Below are positions 1 through 12,580 of a stretch of 64,000 bases of DNA, piece after piece. The notes below the pieces were generated by a model. It did not search any database. It worked only from the letters and a program-made list of their open reading frames with translations, and was not told the DNA's origin. The translations under genes and the position numbers were made by a program. The stretch is from Trichobilharzia szidati (Eukaryota; Platyhelminthes; Trematoda; Strigeidida; Schistosomatidae). The stretch covers positions 157,130,199 through 157,194,198 of the forward strand of contig OX235279.1 of assembly GCA_944472155.2 (NCBI GenBank). Direction: 5' to 3'. The number at the start of each line of letters is the position of its first letter. Position 1 is the stretch's first letter.

Positions 1-160
1 TGGGAGACAGAACGCAGACAACAATGATCGAAGGTAGTTAGCCAGGCGTTTTATATCTTCCACTTTGAATGACCATGTCTGACAGCTATAAAGGAAGGTG
101 GATCGAACTGCCACCCAGTACAAACGTCCTGTGATTGATAGGTGGATATCACATTTTTGT
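1..160 (-). pseudogene. LINE C-terminal relic (left arm copy)
   Basis: On the minus strand this is the same sequence as 13900-14057. There the translation, with frameshifts, resembles the end of a non-LTR polyprotein (a degenerate SETW-like stretch, then KVEDIQRL, then DHCCLRSV). Only the start of the homology is inside the window; the rest would lie to the left. It is broken by frameshifts and is not a functional gene. Confidence 0.5.
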
Positions 161-452
161 CAGAGATGATGCCAGCTGACCAGCTAGGCACTCTTACGTA
201 ATTCAACCATCCATGAATTCCAACTCCTGTCAATTTCCGAATTTTTCCGTCATTACCAGATAATGACATCGGAGAGCATTTGTCTTCACACCACCTCCGC
301 TTGGTGGATCTCACTGCTAATGACTTGTCACTGGGCATTTAGCCAATCCTCACCATGCAGTCAGTCAATAGTGTGCATCAAATTAATCCGTGGGCGAATT
401 TGAAACTAATCAAATTAATACAAACCGACTCACTTGAAAATTAATCTGCTTA

Positions 453-1475
453 TTGGATGTTTTTGTTTCATGCACAGGCACACTCACCCAGCCAAACAAT
501 GTCATTTGCCGGATGATAATGATTCAAAAACATTCTATATTTATGATAACTCATTTTTATATCACCAGCTGCAATGAATATAATGTCAGATACATACGTC
601 AAACTGGCAGGGGAGGTTCACTTAGTTTAGCACAGCTCAAACGCTTGACAAAGTATAGATGATTAGACCCTACAGTAAAATTACACCACATACAGTGACA
701 AACAAACACAGCTATACATACAAGAGGATGGGACAAAGTGACAGTGTGTCTCAACTCCTAACCGTCTTGAGCACTGGAAAATTCTTCTACTACTCTTAAG
801 AAAATTAATAGGGAAGGAAGAGAACTATTAACACCAAATTGCAGTGCGGGTTTCGCTGCACACTGGCAATATCAATTAGAGAATCCTGGAAATAAACGAG
901 CACACTTGACAGTTATTTCATCCTCTTATACAACTCTGCATCAGAACTAGTAAGATCCGAAGAAATCTATATTACTTGATGCTTATAACACATGGAATTC
1001 AGTAAAGAGGTGATCTTCCCTATTAGACTCAGTTATACAGATAACTATGCAACATGATGAGATGGAATGACAGTCTTAAAGTCTAAGGTATAACGGGATG
1101 AGCTGACAGCGAACTTGATAACTGAAGCTCTATTTAGAGAACCATTGGAGGAATTCATGCCACAGGAATGGTTTAATACACCTATCTAGGACCAATGGAA
1201 AGAACAGTGAGAACTACAAACATACATAGAAACTAAGCAGCATACTATGAAGCTGTTTCTTCCTGATGCAGTAACAGAACTTGAGCACTGCGTTAGATGA
1301 GTATCATTCCGTCATGAAGAACATTGATTTCGATAAAGTCTCACAATGCTATACATTAATATTTACTGATAAACATGTTGGAGCAAAATTTATCGAAACT
1401 CATAATCATATCAAGGCACTACTCATGCAACTTCTTGACTTCGGTTATATAGATTCATTATTTCCCAACTCTTGA
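453..1475 (+). pseudogene. Penelope-like element 3' fragment
   Basis: The stretch at 540-662 encodes a GIY-YIG-like segment (CNEYNVRYIRQTGRGGSLSL), the endonuclease signature found at the C-terminus of Penelope-like retroelements. The terminal part at 1281-1475 contains a motif, GATAAAGTCTCACA, shared with other Penelope ends here (near 14860, 12715 and 32070). Stops and frameshifts break it throughout. The matching copy in the other arm is 12581-13603 (-). Confidence 0.6.
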
Positions 1476-1749
1476 TTTGATTCTTAGTAATATTGTAGTT
1501 GTGTGATACAGACAATGTGTACTAACTGAATATTATTCTTACATATTCGCACAGTTCATTTTGGCATTAGCAACAGTTTAAGGTATATTTATCTGAACAT
1601 TGTATTTGATGCTAGAGTCTGAATGCCATTCCCACAGTTGACCAATGCACAAGCCACAGAATACTATGTATATTTGAACATTCTTTTTCATGTCGTTTGA
1701 TGTAAGCCGAAATCACAGGCTCAGAGTTTGGTTAAATAGTATAAACTGT

Positions 1750-2221
1750 GGATAAATAAACAGCCGTCTGATTAATGGAAAGTATACTTTGGCCTCCATG
1801 TCTTGCCTTCTGTTGTTACAATATTCTTTTTCCTTATGTGTCGTGTTAGGATAACGTTAATTTTGATGCATACGTTGGGTGTAGTAGATTCGATGAACAG
1901 AGATTCAGTTATCAACATCTTTCTCCATCTGTCTATAATGTTCATTTTTAGAATATTAGCCCTGTTCGACTTTCTGTTGTGGTTGTGTCAATGCAGGCAG
2001 TGCAACTGTTGAATCTTTTCTAAATCACGTATGAATCACTCTGAGTTCAGCTGAACTCTTATGTTGTGCCAATTAACTACCCCCGATCTACTTGTCTGAC
2101 CAATGCAGCTAACCCCACAGGTATTGTAAGGTATTTTGTAAATTATTTTTATAATTGGGTTAATGGTGTCTTTTGACCTACAGAGCTTGTTCCTCAGTAG
2201 ATTTTTAGGTTTGAATGACAC
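1750..2221 (-). pseudogene. Penelope-like element GIY-YIG fragment
   Basis: Read on the minus strand, 2221-2036 encodes a 61-residue stretch with YKIPYNTCGVSCIGQTSRSG, an almost canonical GIY-YIG core with its cysteine-containing lead-in. Past a stop the frame continues into an LITESLFIEST-like C-terminus typical of Penelope proteins. It lies tail-to-tail with the fragment at 453-1475. The reverse transcriptase half is absent. Confidence 0.7.
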
Positions 2222-2559
2222 ACTGATTCCAGCTTGTTTAATTTGTATTCACCACATTTATTTAATTCAATTTTACATTTTGCCGTCGATTGATTGGACC
2301 GAAGTGCTCGGTCTCAGGTTGGCATGTCGGCTTCTTGTGCAGATGCTTCGACGATGTGTGAGCATTTAATTTGAATTTGATTGGTGGATGTTGACTAGCA
2401 GTCCTATTTGGGACTCGTCAGTTGGATGTACCTGCATTCCACTGTGAGCGATGATGTCTCAACAGAGGTTCGAACCCTGTTATCATAGTTTCAAACGGCA
2501 AAGCTTTATCGGGCTTCTGTGGTTACATCATGGCTCACAGTGGAATGCAGGTACATCCA

Positions 2560-2760
2560 ACTGACGAGTGCTTGGTTCATAAAATAATTCATAGATATAA
2601 GATGCCAATGCAAGAGTTACAAGCGAATTCACCGACAGAAAATATGTGAAGGAAAATGAAGCATTACGTTCTTCGAATTATCTATTGATATTTGGACCAG
2701 GATTCTTTCTGTAGGTGCTCGGATTAATTTCAATGTACATTTCGTCATCAGTCAACACAG
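2560..2760 (+). repeat. ~200-bp direct repeat, copy 1
   Basis: The sequence from GTGCTTGGTTCATAAAAT to the TCATCAGTCAACAC stretch recurs in the same orientation at 11318-11524 with only a few differences. It sits just inside the left inverted arm, while its partner sits just inside the right arm. The two therefore have a different relative orientation from the arms, which suggests a separate insertion or gene-conversion event. Confidence 0.75.
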
Positions 2761-3684
2761 CTCAGAGTTCGCTGCTCCTTGATTTTCAGTATTCTCTGAG
2801 CGGTGTAGTCTAATGACTGCTCCAGTTTCCATAGATATGCATAGATATAATTCATTGAAACATGGATTTTCAGCAGACAGAGTCGAACAGGATGCCTGAT
2901 ATTCCGAGCAAGGAACGCAGAGCGATGAGAAGAAATATCAGTATGGAGAACTAGTAGTCTAACTCCATAGAAATTGACTTTAAAGGCAAAACAATTCAAA
3001 GAATAGTCAACAGAAGATTGTGTACTTCACTAACCATTACTTATCCTCTAACCAAATCAGTTCCTGTTTGTCGAACATTATGACCTCTGGAGCACTCAAA
3101 CATTGAAATGCATCTCTTACATGTTAAACAAGACCGTGTTTACATATATTTGGAAGCATTTGTGATAGCATTCACATTAAGAGAATAGAAAGAAGGGCAG
3201 TTCATCTATCCTTTGAAGACATGTCAAAGGAACCCATCTTTTCAAGAAAACACGGTTTTAACACTGCTATTATCAGGAATCTCGTAGACGTAGATGATGA
3301 AGCAGAGATGCTGACGCACTACGAGAAATTGAGCAGACAGTGAGTTTCAGCTCTTTTCTAGTTTGTCAAAAACAGCTGCTATTGAACGTTATTAAATGAA
3401 ATTTATGTGTATGCAGAAAGAAGTAGTCAACAGTCTTGATTCCCCTTGCTATCTCAGTTTCATATTCCTTGACAGCCGCTGTTTATTGGATCGCATGATC
3501 TTTTGCTTCAACCACGTTTCTTTTATCATTCATATTATTATTCCTCCGCTTTGCTTCAGTAGTATGTCACCGTATCTTCCTGGTCTTTCCAGGCCCCTTT
3601 GCTGGGCTTCACAATTGTCCATGTGTATTCAATTAATTCCCTTCAAACAGGCCAGTCCTTATCACTCTCAGACCCCTCACCGAC

Positions 3685-3947
3685 CTGTCACTTCCGGATA
3701 GTTTTAAGTTAGGGCAGGGGGGAATGAAGCTTACGTCTAAATTAGGAACAGATTAGAGTTAGGTTGAGCCGATTTGCGAGATATTACAGACAGTTATTGT
3801 TAGAAATAAATAAAGAATTAAGAGAAGGATAAGGTGCAATTAGAGCACCTAAATTTACTCCTAACCATCACTGCTTGTTTCAAGACCATAGTGCACCCAA
3901 GCCACTTTGTGTGTCTGAAATTCACTACTCTTGAGATATGCAACGTG
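3685..3947 (+). other. Segment present only in duplication copy 1
   Basis: These 263 bp lie between perfectly shared flanks (ending CACCGAC and resuming TATAAGAAGG). Copy 2 has 1828 bp of RTE retrotransposon at the same point. The segment has no open frame of note and contains a weak TTAGG-like run. The simplest reading is that it is the original sequence, deleted when the RTE inserted into copy 2. Confidence 0.7.
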
Positions 3948-6679
3948 TATAAGAAGGATGGGGTCTATTGATCATTTATATTTGATTAGTAAACATACTT
4001 TCATACAAAACAAGCATATTTTGCCATTTTCTTCATGAATTTGTTCCTGCAGTTATCGGTTATTTCATTTCTCCACACATATTATGGATGCATTTACTTC
4101 CTTCCGTTTGGATTCTTCATATTTAGACACTCGATGACCACTGGAATACTGTTCTCTCTTCCAGGTCCAACTATTGTTGCTGTGTATCCATTTCGAAAAT
4201 GAAACGCATTCAGTCTTGTTCATTGAGGTGAATTTAAAACTTATACGAATAATTGATGGTGTATCTTCAATGAATAATCATGAATTATAACAAGAAGTAG
4301 ACAAAAGGTGATAGTGAATAGTGAATAAGCATCTATTTAGATATACTGAAGGAGATTTGTAGCTCAGGCTGATGATGTTGAGATATTTGAGTTCTGTGAG
4401 CGTGATGGGATATTTGCGAAATATCGATTCAGCGCAGACCACAATATGAGATCAACATTTAAGAGATATTCATCAGAACCACCACAAGTTCATTTGATTA
4501 CTTTTACTTTATTTTCCTCATTATTTTTCTTCAAATACTCAGACATTTTTATGTTAAATTAACTCTCCTTATCTTTTTCACATTTTTTCACAGTGTGCTT
4601 CCTTTTGTGAAATTCTTTCATTATCTCTTTATATCTCACCATATCCCATTGTTATATTCACCTTTGAAAGTCGTTTCTGTATTAATTATCATCAGCCAAG
4701 TAACAATGACCCACAAAATACTCTATCAGTTTCTTTCAGTCTACATTTTACCGCCTTCTAGTTATCTGTTTCACAACATCAAAGAATGTGTTGCATTATA
4801 ATTGGATTTACGTTGTGTTTGTGTATTATTTTGTATGTGTATGCTGGGTTGGATGGTTTGTCGGCATCAAGTTTATAATACTCAGATAGAATACGTTCTA
4901 ATGAGATTGGCTACGGACACCAACTTCCGATTTCTAGCAGTGCTGTTTTATGAGTTTGTCGTCCTACTTAATTTGGTCTGTCCTGCATCCCTCCTCTGAT
5001 TCCTTACTTCGTAGCTGTAGTCACGAATGATGTCATTGCGGATCGAATTCAGTACTGTCATGTAACGACATCAGCCTCGTTGACTGTTCAATCAGAGAGT
5101 CTCAATCAAATTGTCTCAGCGTGTACCTGATCCATGTTCCATTTTCTTCTGCATACTTGACAGCCAATGGGAGTTTAGTTTCCTTTCGTCATCAAACTTC
5201 ATTTTGCGTTTTACTTGTTTCCTGGTTAGCCACAGTATCTTCATTGTCAAGAGAAGATAGTTGTCGGTAAAGCTCTCTGTTTCGCTTCCGGTTACACTCG
5301 TGCAACGTCTCTGAATGACATAGCCGTACTGACTACCTTGACATTAGTGATGAGAATTGACTCTGATTCTTGTTGTTGAGTGAGTACCAGTGATGCATGA
5401 TTGTCTGTTTTCCCGACGAAATCTTTGATAACTCTGACATTCTCGTTCGTGCTGCCACCTGTAGCTGGAACGATGTTGGCTAGGATGATGAAGCAGTCGA
5501 AATCCCATATGATTCTACCGTAGATAGGGACCAGTGCTTCTTGTTGTTGTTGTCGTTGGTTGAGTGAATAAGTAGATATATATATATATTTCGACCTGAA
5601 AATTACACTAATGTGTACTCACTGATCCTAATATGGTTTAAAGCAATTGACCGGTGCGGCAATGAAGGCATTTCTGATAGGCGACTGAAGACTTACATCA
5701 ACTGACACCTACCTCGATTTTGAAGGTTAGGCGACTGAGTGTCCAGAAAGAATGAGCAATCAGTGGATGACTCTGGCAGTGAAGCGAATCAACCGAAAAC
5801 CTATTACTTATAATATGTCACACACATGGTTGCACAAGAATGACACTACAGTTACATACTTCGATTTTGGAATGTGATTGCAGGGATAGTGTTGCCTTAA
5901 TAAAGCCAATAGTTTTTTAGTTGAAGTCATTATCAGTTTATCTGCATTGTGAAGCGGAAAAATCTGATAAACATTGTCAGCTTTAAAGTTTACATGATAA
6001 CTCAAGAAAATTATACTTCATAGGATTGAAATTAGCTGAGTGATCAGGTATCACTCATATGGATAAATATTCATCCAGCATGTAATCGTAGTGAAAATGT
6101 AGTTGCTGAGGCAGTGAGTGAGTGAGTAGGTTCAGCCTTAATCACTCAGATGTCCCTTCCACATCTAATAGTTTGGACCATTTTGAGATGTTGTCACTGT
6201 CGTATTTACAGTGTCAGGTAATTGTAATTTATAGGAAGATGCCCTTCTTTTTTGTCGCAAACTGATTGCCACCTAAACTAAATAAAATACTGTATTGCTC
6301 ACATTTTGGATGCCCTAATTCACAAGTAACGTGTTCTCTGCTGTCACAACCCAAACAATAAATTTTGTTATGTAGCGTAATTCTTTTATTACGATTGTAG
6401 TATTTTTAGACAGTCAGTCTGATAAGAACCTGTGAAATGAAATAATGACATCACTCAATGCTGCAAATTTGATCCTTCCTTAAACTATCGCAGTAATGGT
6501 GGGAATAATAATACTATACACAAGTTTCTGTCACATGTTGAGGCAAGTCATTATCCAAAATTACGTAATATCAATTTAGTTTGCTCACGTTTACTCAACA
6601 TTAGTGACTTGGCATCATTCCAGCTATTGTCATTTTTTTTGTTATCATCTTGCTCGTTTATGAGAATAAGATGATCGAC

Positions 6680-6880
6680 CAGAACTCTGGCAGTTACAAA
6701 GACAACCATCATATTTGCCGAAAGAAATGTAAGCGAATATACTGAACATAACCACTGAGGAGACAACTGGGTAACATCGCGTGCCGAGCCCTCCAATGGG
6801 AGCCTGCCTGACGAATGAGTGCTCCTAAGTGGTTGGTTTAGGGAAAGCAACTGACGCGTCACTGAGAGCCCTTCCAACAG
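6680..6880 (+). pseudogene. RTE (SR2-like) C-terminal relic
   Basis: Decayed translation follows the RTE tail seen intact at 23510-23640 (KWRWIGHSLRRPLGDIAHQA): the nucleotides around GACAACTGGGTAACATCGCG correspond to LGDIA and are followed by the ALEW-like stretch. It is duplicated at 26480-26710. There is no intact frame. Confidence 0.55.
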
Positions 6881-7377
6881 GCTGTTGCTTACGTTGCCAC
6901 CATAATAAAATTCAAGGAACAGGTCAAAAATCTGTCAACGAACCAGCGAACAACATATTGAATGATTTCATTGTTCACTTGAGTTCCGAGTAGAACACAG
7001 GGCTTCAACAGCACATCTCCGTTTTGTCGAATTTTCTACGATAGTTGTCTATAGTCTCTAACCTCCTCCTCACGTGATCTCCTGTGTGTCACCTTTCGAC
7101 ACATGCTCAACTAGTCGTCTTCCACTCGGGTTCTAGCCGTGATAGCCTGTCAAACGTTTCCAATTGATGGTCTCCCCAGCGTTTATCAAATCCATCTCGA
7201 TTTTCGTCAGCATACGTGTTTGGTGATAGATTCTTGTTGCCGCTAATTCATTTGTCGCCACGCAATATTCACTATGGAACCGATTCACCTGCTGACAAAG
7301 GTCTCCCGTGACTTGTTAGAAATGCTTTCCGTGACATGCCCACCAACTTTCTGACCCATATGGAAGAACTTACCGAC

Positions 7378-7896
7378 TCACTGACTTTCACAACATTGTA
7401 GTTTAAAATACGAATTTAGTGCTTTGCGCTGTGTGGCGCTGGAGATCTCCAAACTGATTTCATAGTGAAGAAGGTATGTCTCTCCTTTCATATCCTGGTT
7501 AGTTTCGACATCCTCACCCGTGCCTCTACCTCTGGTTGAAACGATGCTTCCTAGATAATTGGAGGATGTGTACTCTCTCAAATTTGTTTCGTTGACGGTG
7601 ATTGGTGCCAGTTGTTGTTGGTCGCTGAGTATCTTTATTACTTCCGTCTTCTCTGTGTTCAATTCGAGTCTTGTGTTTGCTGCTCCTGCTGATTTTGTAT
7701 GATATTAGACAAAGATCATCCACGCACGAAATTCAAATCCTCTGGAGCCTTCTTATCAGCCTTGCAGCGTATTCCTTCCTCCTCGCTCCACAACAATCTG
7801 ACTTCGATTATTTTCCGTCTTCTGGTTACTCGACACAAAATGAGTGGCGATATCATCATCAACGAGGAAGACGCATCTACCAAACAGAAAATTGAG
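7378..7896 (-). pseudogene. RTE (SR2-like) RT/C-terminal relic, cut by duplication edge
   Basis: The minus strand encodes MDDLCLISYK in one frame and then NTEKTEVIKI...NYLGSIVST in another. This is the RTE reverse transcriptase just after the (F/Y)ADD box through the conserved YLGS(I)VST motif. It matches 27215-27732 in copy 2. Here homology stops at 7896, whereas at 27732 the same relic continues upstream through the rest of the RT and the endonuclease. The edge of the duplication therefore cuts through the element. Confidence 0.8.
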
Positions 7897-9235
7897 CATC
7901 ATCCCAGTGTGGGAGATGCGATTTGAGTATAACATTCTGAAGGGATTGCTTCAACATCCACTGATCTCCCTGTGTCCTAAGGCTCAGTGTGCCATTGGTA
8001 TATTTTGCCGGTGACTGATCACTCTAAAGTGGAATGATAAGGCAATGCGTTCAACTTCTATTCACTCCACCATCTTATCCAACCTTGTCAACACTTCCAA
8101 GTGTATGCCATCAGTCAATGCAGTTCACCGAGATTTCCTCTCATTCAGAGTATTCCACCCCATTTGGACAATAATCCAAGTTCAAAAATGACTGATTACA
8201 CCGAATTACCTTTAGACTCCATATGAATGAATGACAATATCAAAACAACAAAGAGTTAGTTACACAGGAGTTGTTATTGTGTCTGTGTTTAATTAAATTT
8301 CTAGGTGTGAACTGAGGGAAAAACAGGGTTTCCTGTACACTTGCAAGAATATATTAGGGTCAGAGGGGATTTATACTTTCACGATCGGCAATGATTATTC
8401 CTGATAGGTACAATGGAATACACTATTTATACATTCATAGATTCTATGGCAGGATAGGATATCGAAATTCCGCACATTGTTTCTGTTGTACGCAAAGTCT
8501 TGGAATGTTTAAAGCAAATCGCCAGGACTTCTACTGTTTGAAGGAATCGGTACTTGATGGCTTTAGTTAGTTTATTCAGTACACGATAGATACTGGCCTC
8601 ATGTTCTACCCGATAAAAAGGACGATAGACAGGGAAGGTTGATCACGACGCTTACAAGCTTATCCGGTAACAAAGTACTACAGTCTAAGGGATAGAGAAT
8701 GTTTTGCTTTTATTTGCGTTCAAGTGGGGCTCATTAAAACTGTGGTGTTTTATGATGCCTCATGTGATTATTCGTGACATACTATGAGTAATATCCCCCA
8801 ATATGTCTTGCATACTCAAGGAGTTTTGGCTTTACTGTAGATTGTAGGTGTAGTCAGCTGATATTGATCACTCCACTGCTAACCAATCAAACTGTTGTAG
8901 TTTTGTATCATTAACTTATTGTAAAACACCCAAGCAGATACCTTTGATTTTTTGTGTTATTGCGTTTGCATTCCTACTCCTCTTGCTCAGTATGGGATTA
9001 ACAAACTCACACATTTTCACTTGCGTCATCACAGTTACAACACGTAATAAATAGTCAATAGTTGCCGCTCGAAATACAAGTTGACGAGGCGAAGTTAAAC
9101 GTTAGGCGCTCAACAGGCACGAACATCACACCAATGACACAGGAATGTACATTCGGATCAAGACAATTGGACGAGGTTTGGTACACTGTTTTCACGACAG
9201 AAGTGTTAAATTAAGTGTAAGTATATCAAACCGTG

Positions 9236-9420
9236 TATCTGATTAGCCTTGGATTAGGTTAAGGAAACATTAGTGTCCGGTCTAGACTAGGGATTGATTT
9301 GATTTAGCCTCATAAAATTAGAGAGATATCAGGCGTGATTGAGGACAGATCGGGATCACGGTTAAGCGTAGATTGAGGTTTGAGTTAGGAAAGGGATATA
9401 TTAAGGGCCAAAATTCACCA
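9236..9420 (+). repeat. Degenerate TTAGG-rich minisatellite-like tract
   Basis: Imperfect units of the GATTAGG/TTAGG type recur (TTGGATTAGGTTAAGG, GGGATTGATTTGATTTAG, TTGAGTTAGG). Similar tracts occur at 41590-41800 and, on the opposite strand, near 43600-43700 and 46210-46500. The decay is heavy and no clean unit length can be stated. Confidence 0.4.
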
Positions 9421-10439
9421 GGGAGCGCAACTGCTCGCTCCAAGATCATTGCTGCATCTGTGCTTCTTGGTTTTGCGAAGTCCGACTTTGCCCTTTTGCA
9501 TTCTCAGTTAGCCGAGCGATCAGTAGTACCAATAAGGTGAGGATTCCAGTACGATTATGACGCTTATAACATGTGTTACGTTACCACCTATTGCTTAGTG
9601 AAGACAAATTGACTAATTATTCCGTTCAGTGTACAATGGACATTCATACATAAAGCATCAAGCAAAATTAGTTTCTTTAGAATATCAAACCAGTGAAAAT
9701 AGTTTTGAGCACCCACCATGTTTGTTTATTATGTCTTTCAATCTATCTGAAATATCTAAGTGATTTTTGTTTTGAATTCAGATAAGGCACGGTTTATTAG
9801 GTTATTAATAAGAAATATGACTAATCGAAGATAATATGACAAAATAAAATTATGTTGGCTAATTCGTCATTTGAAGCTTTTGTGCTGTAATGATTGATAA
9901 TATCAGGATGATTAGTGTTAACTAACAGTATTCACCAGTACATGTCAACTTTTTAGTTGGCATTCAGTCATTGTGGAACTATTGTTTCAGATCTTTATCA
10001 CAATCCGTAGAAATTATTCAGTAACCACGGCTACTTTTATAGCCCGGTTAGAAGTCCAGAAACACAGGAAAGGTTTAGTACCCTACGCCGGAAAATCAGT
10101 TTGATTGCTACGTCGCTATCAAAGTAAAGAGAAAAATATAAAGCATGATTTTACTATTCGGTGCAATCAGAGAGGCCTAATGATGCCGGTTGGCGAAAGT
10201 CTTCGAAAAGCCAGCCGACCTGTATGGATTCTTTCAGTGAAAGCAAACGTAGGCATAACGCTACGGAATGTCTGTGGCATATCTCAGACTTGCTTGCAAA
10301 GCTGCTTAGAGTGCTAAAAGAGTGGGATGTAACATGAAAGTATTAAAAAGTGAACTCGATAGTAATCTACTGCAGTTACTCAGATAACATTCTAGAGAAT
10401 AATGAGGATGTAACTGTCATGGTGTGACTTCATCATCGA

Positions 10440-10610
10440 AGGCTCTTGTGCAATGGAAAAACTACTGCTTGAAATCCAAATTGTAACGGGTCGTAGAACA
10501 AATAGTGCATAGAAGAAATGAAAGCTTGTGGACAACCACGGAAACAGCTAAAAATACCGCAGAGAGTGGAGTGGAGTGGAAAATCGCTGCTGAAGCCTTT
10601 CGGAAGTCAG
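10440..10610 (+). pseudogene. RTE C-terminal relic
   Basis: GAAGAAATGAAAGCTTGTGG reads EEMKACG, followed by QPRKQLK, matching the EEEMKQYGSTWMQVK tail of the better preserved RTE at 21943-23770. The frame breaks soon after, and no TAA tail is visible. Confidence 0.55.
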
Positions 10611-11317
10611 TGGATGAATATCAACTTCTAGTAAATATTTTATGTCTCTACTTGTATCATATTTCGGAGTTAAACAAATTCTACACCACTCATTTTGAAG
10701 GTTAATTTCATATCCCACTGCATTACAGATATCATTCAGTTTTTCTCAAGATCCTCATGCAAATACTCTCCACTCATTGCTAACTAGTCATCTGAAAAGT
10801 AATTGGAATGAATGACATGGACGTTGGAATAAATGATTTCTGCTAAGAAACTGGTAAGCTGAATGATACTCCAAAATCAAAAGGGGAGGACACTAAGATT
10901 CAGTGCTTCCTTTTAACAGCTAGATGCCTTTTGTGTTCAAAAACGTCAACTGTTGTGTTACTGATTCTGTTTCATGGGAAATGTTAAATTATGCATACTT
11001 TTCATGGAAAGTTTTCTACGAGCTGGCTGACTAGTTGGTTTCAGACTGCTTGTAATCATGAGACACGGTCATTAACCGAGGAACTACACTGAATATATGT
11101 CACATTCCATTTGTGTTACCAGGCTGATCACCCTTACCGTTCAGTCACTTGAGACAGATTTAAAAACCCATAGATAGTAGCTACTGTCACGACTTCTCAG
11201 CAGTGCACCTTCAGGACATCAGTCCATTAACCATCGAACAGCTGAGGATTGATATTTACGTGTTCACGGTTTTCGAGCGCCTGTGGGAACATCATCACTC
11301 ACTATGAAATGTAGCTA

Positions 11318-11524
11318 CATCCAACTGAAGAGTGCTTGGTTCATAAAATAATTCATAGATATTAGATGCCAATACAAAAATTACAAGCGAATTCACCGAC
11401 TGAAAATGTGTGAAGGAAAATGAAGCATTACGTGCTTCGAATTATCTATTGATATTTGTACCAGGATTCTTTCTGTAGGTGCTCGGATTAATTTCAATGT
11501 ACATTTCGTCATCAGTCAACACCG
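11318..11524 (+). repeat. ~200-bp direct repeat, copy 2
   Basis: Same-orientation partner of 2560-2760, differing at a handful of bases. Confidence 0.75.
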
Positions 11525-11834
11525 CTTGGGGATCCCTGAAAGTCAGTTAGCAGTGGTCATAGTTTCAAACGCCAAAGCGTTAGAGAGCTTCTGTGGGGAC
11601 ACCATCGCTCACAGTGGAATGCAGGTACATCCAACTGACGAGTCCCGAATAGGACTGCTAGTCAACATCCACCAATTAAATTCAAATTAAATACTCAGAC
11701 ATCGTCGAAGCATCTGCACAAGAAGCCGACATGCCAACCTGAGACCGAGCGCTTCGGTTCAATCAATCGACGGCAAAATGTAAAATTGAATTAAATAAAT
11801 GTTGTAAGTGTAAATTAAACAAGCTGGAATTAGT

Positions 11835-12260
11835 GTGTCATTCAAACCTAAAAATCTACTGAGGAACAAGCTCTGTAGGTCAAAAGACACCATTAACCCA
11901 ATTATGAAAACGATTTACAAAATACCTTACAATACCTGTGGGGTTAGCTGCATTGATCAGACAAGTAGATCGGGGGTAGTTAATTGGCACAACATAAGAG
12001 TTCAGCTGAACTCAGAGTGATTCATACGTGATTTAGAAAAGATTCAACAGTTGCACTGCCTGCATTGACACAACCACAACAGAAAGTCGAACAGGGCTAA
12101 TATTCTAAAAATGAACATTATAGACAGATGGAGAAAGATGTTGATAACTGAATCTCTGTTCATCGAATCTACTACACCCAACATATGCATCAAAATTAAC
12201 GTTATCCTAACACCACACATAAGGAAAAAGAATATTGTAACAACAGAAGGCAAGACATGG
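11835..12260 (+). pseudogene. Penelope-like element GIY-YIG fragment (right arm)
   Basis: Plus-strand copy of the fragment at 1750-2221. It encodes YKIPYNTCGVSCIDQTSRSG, so the invariant glycine of the IGQT core is changed to aspartate here, then a stop, then KMLITESLFIEST. It is non-functional. Confidence 0.7.
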
Positions 12261-12580
12261 AGGCCAAAGTATACTTTCCATTAATCAGACGGCTGTTTAT
12301 TTATCCACAGTTTATACTATTTAACCAAACTCTGAGCCTGTGATTTCGGCTTACATCAAACGACATGAAAAAGAATGTTCAAATATACATAGTATTCTGT
12401 GGCTTGTGCATTGGTCAACTGTGGGAATGGCATTCAGCCTCTAGCATCAAATACAGTGTTCAAATAAATATATCATATTCTGTTGCTAATGTCAAAATGA
12501 ACTGTGTAAATATGTAAGAATAATATTCAGTTAGTACACATTGTCTGTATCACACAACCACAATATTACTAAGAATCAAA

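Larger units (their letters stand above)
1..2460. repeat. Left arm of a 2.46-kb inverted repeat
   Basis: This block is the reverse complement of 11592-14057, with only scattered substitutions and small indels. A 95-codon minus-strand reading frame at 338-51 recurs on the plus strand from 13718, and the Penelope fragments at 453-662 and 2036-2221 recur in opposite orientation in the other arm. Homology reaches base 1, so the arm probably continues to the left of the window. The inner end lies near 2460, where the match fades into a shorter repeat. The arm holds no host gene, only transposon remnants. Confidence 0.9.
2942..7896 (+). repeat. ~5-kb segmental duplication, copy 1
   Basis: Nearly identical in order and orientation to 21195-27732, including short spurious frames shared codon for codon (for example those starting at 3396, 4595, 4802 and, on the minus strand, 6005). 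The main differences are 263 bp at 3685-3947 where copy 2 has an RTE element, and a few short indels such as 13 bp near 7230. No host coding exon was found in it. It is mostly anonymous AT-rich DNA plus two RTE remnants. Confidence 0.93.
7897..11265. other. AT-rich spacer between the inverted arms
   Basis: Apart from the TTAGG-rich stretch at 9236-9420 and an RTE relic at 10440-10610, I see no coding exon, no convincing splice pair and no structured RNA here. The reading frames starting at 10105 and 10505 are short, and the second lies over the RTE relic. Confidence 0.5.

Noticed and set aside
4595..4999. Two adjacent frames (68 and 65 codons) conserved in both 5-kb duplicates
   Set aside because: Conservation reflects recent duplication only; low-complexity hydrophobic translation, no splice or start context to support a gene.
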